This document shows, piece after piece, positions 5,629 through 5,666 of a stretch of DNA of 5,666 nucleotides; positions within the stretch are counted from its first letter, which is position 1, and each line of letters begins with the position of its first letter. Location of the stretch: contig JARXKQ010000090.1 of the NCBI GenBank assembly GCA_030271555.1, positions 1-5,666 of the forward strand, written 5' to 3'. The DNA is from Chloroflexota bacterium (lineage in GTDB: Bacteria; Chloroflexota; Limnocylindria; Limnocylindrales; CSP1-4). The notes under the pieces were generated by a model. The model saw nothing but the letters and a program-made list of their open reading frames with translations. It did no database searches and had not been told where the DNA came from. The position numbers and the translations under genes are program-made.

Positions 5629-5666
5629 GGGCCAAGTCTGGAGAGGACGCCTTCACTGGCGATTAC

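Overview
The window is high-GC bacterial chromosome, densely coded, with no mobile element, CRISPR array, tRNA or rRNA that I can see. My best guess at the source is a Chloroflexota-like or actinobacteria-like high-GC bacterium. The reasons are strong GC preference at third codon positions, Pro/Ser/Thr/Ala-rich linkers in an exported domain, and TAAYMT-type -10 elements placed 8 nt before start codons, as in leaderless transcription. The phylum is an inference and is not proven by the window.

Layout, left to right. Positions 1-944 hold the 3' end of a GalT-like (HIT-superfamily) protein whose catalytic His-Pro-His site reads His-Leu-Cys. Positions 945-1092 are a non-coding gap with two small hairpins. 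Positions 1093-1695 encode an ECF sigma factor. It overlaps by 26 nt a gene (1670-3544) for a membrane-anchored zinc-binding anti-sigma factor with a very large extracytoplasmic, propeller-like region. Positions 3575-4159 (pyrR) and 4156-5121 (pyrB) form a two-gene pyrimidine operon with a GTGA stop/start overlap. Positions 5140-5475 encode a small two-helix membrane protein. Positions 5446-5628 on the minus strand may encode a 60-residue hypothetical protein that converges on it.

How the genes work together. The sigma and anti-sigma genes form one regulatory unit. The anti-sigma N-terminus should hold the sigma factor in the cytoplasm, and the outer domain should sense an unknown cue. PyrR and aspartate carbamoyltransferase form a pyrimidine unit, but there is no room for the usual PyrR-controlled leader, because a -10 element lies almost directly on the pyrR start. 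The GalT-like gene and the two small genes at the right end have no visible functional link to the others.

The points most worth following are the altered GalT active site, the sensor architecture of the anti-sigma factor with its single extracytoplasmic cysteine pair, and the apparently leaderless pyrRB operon. I did not find a clear new multi-gene system.
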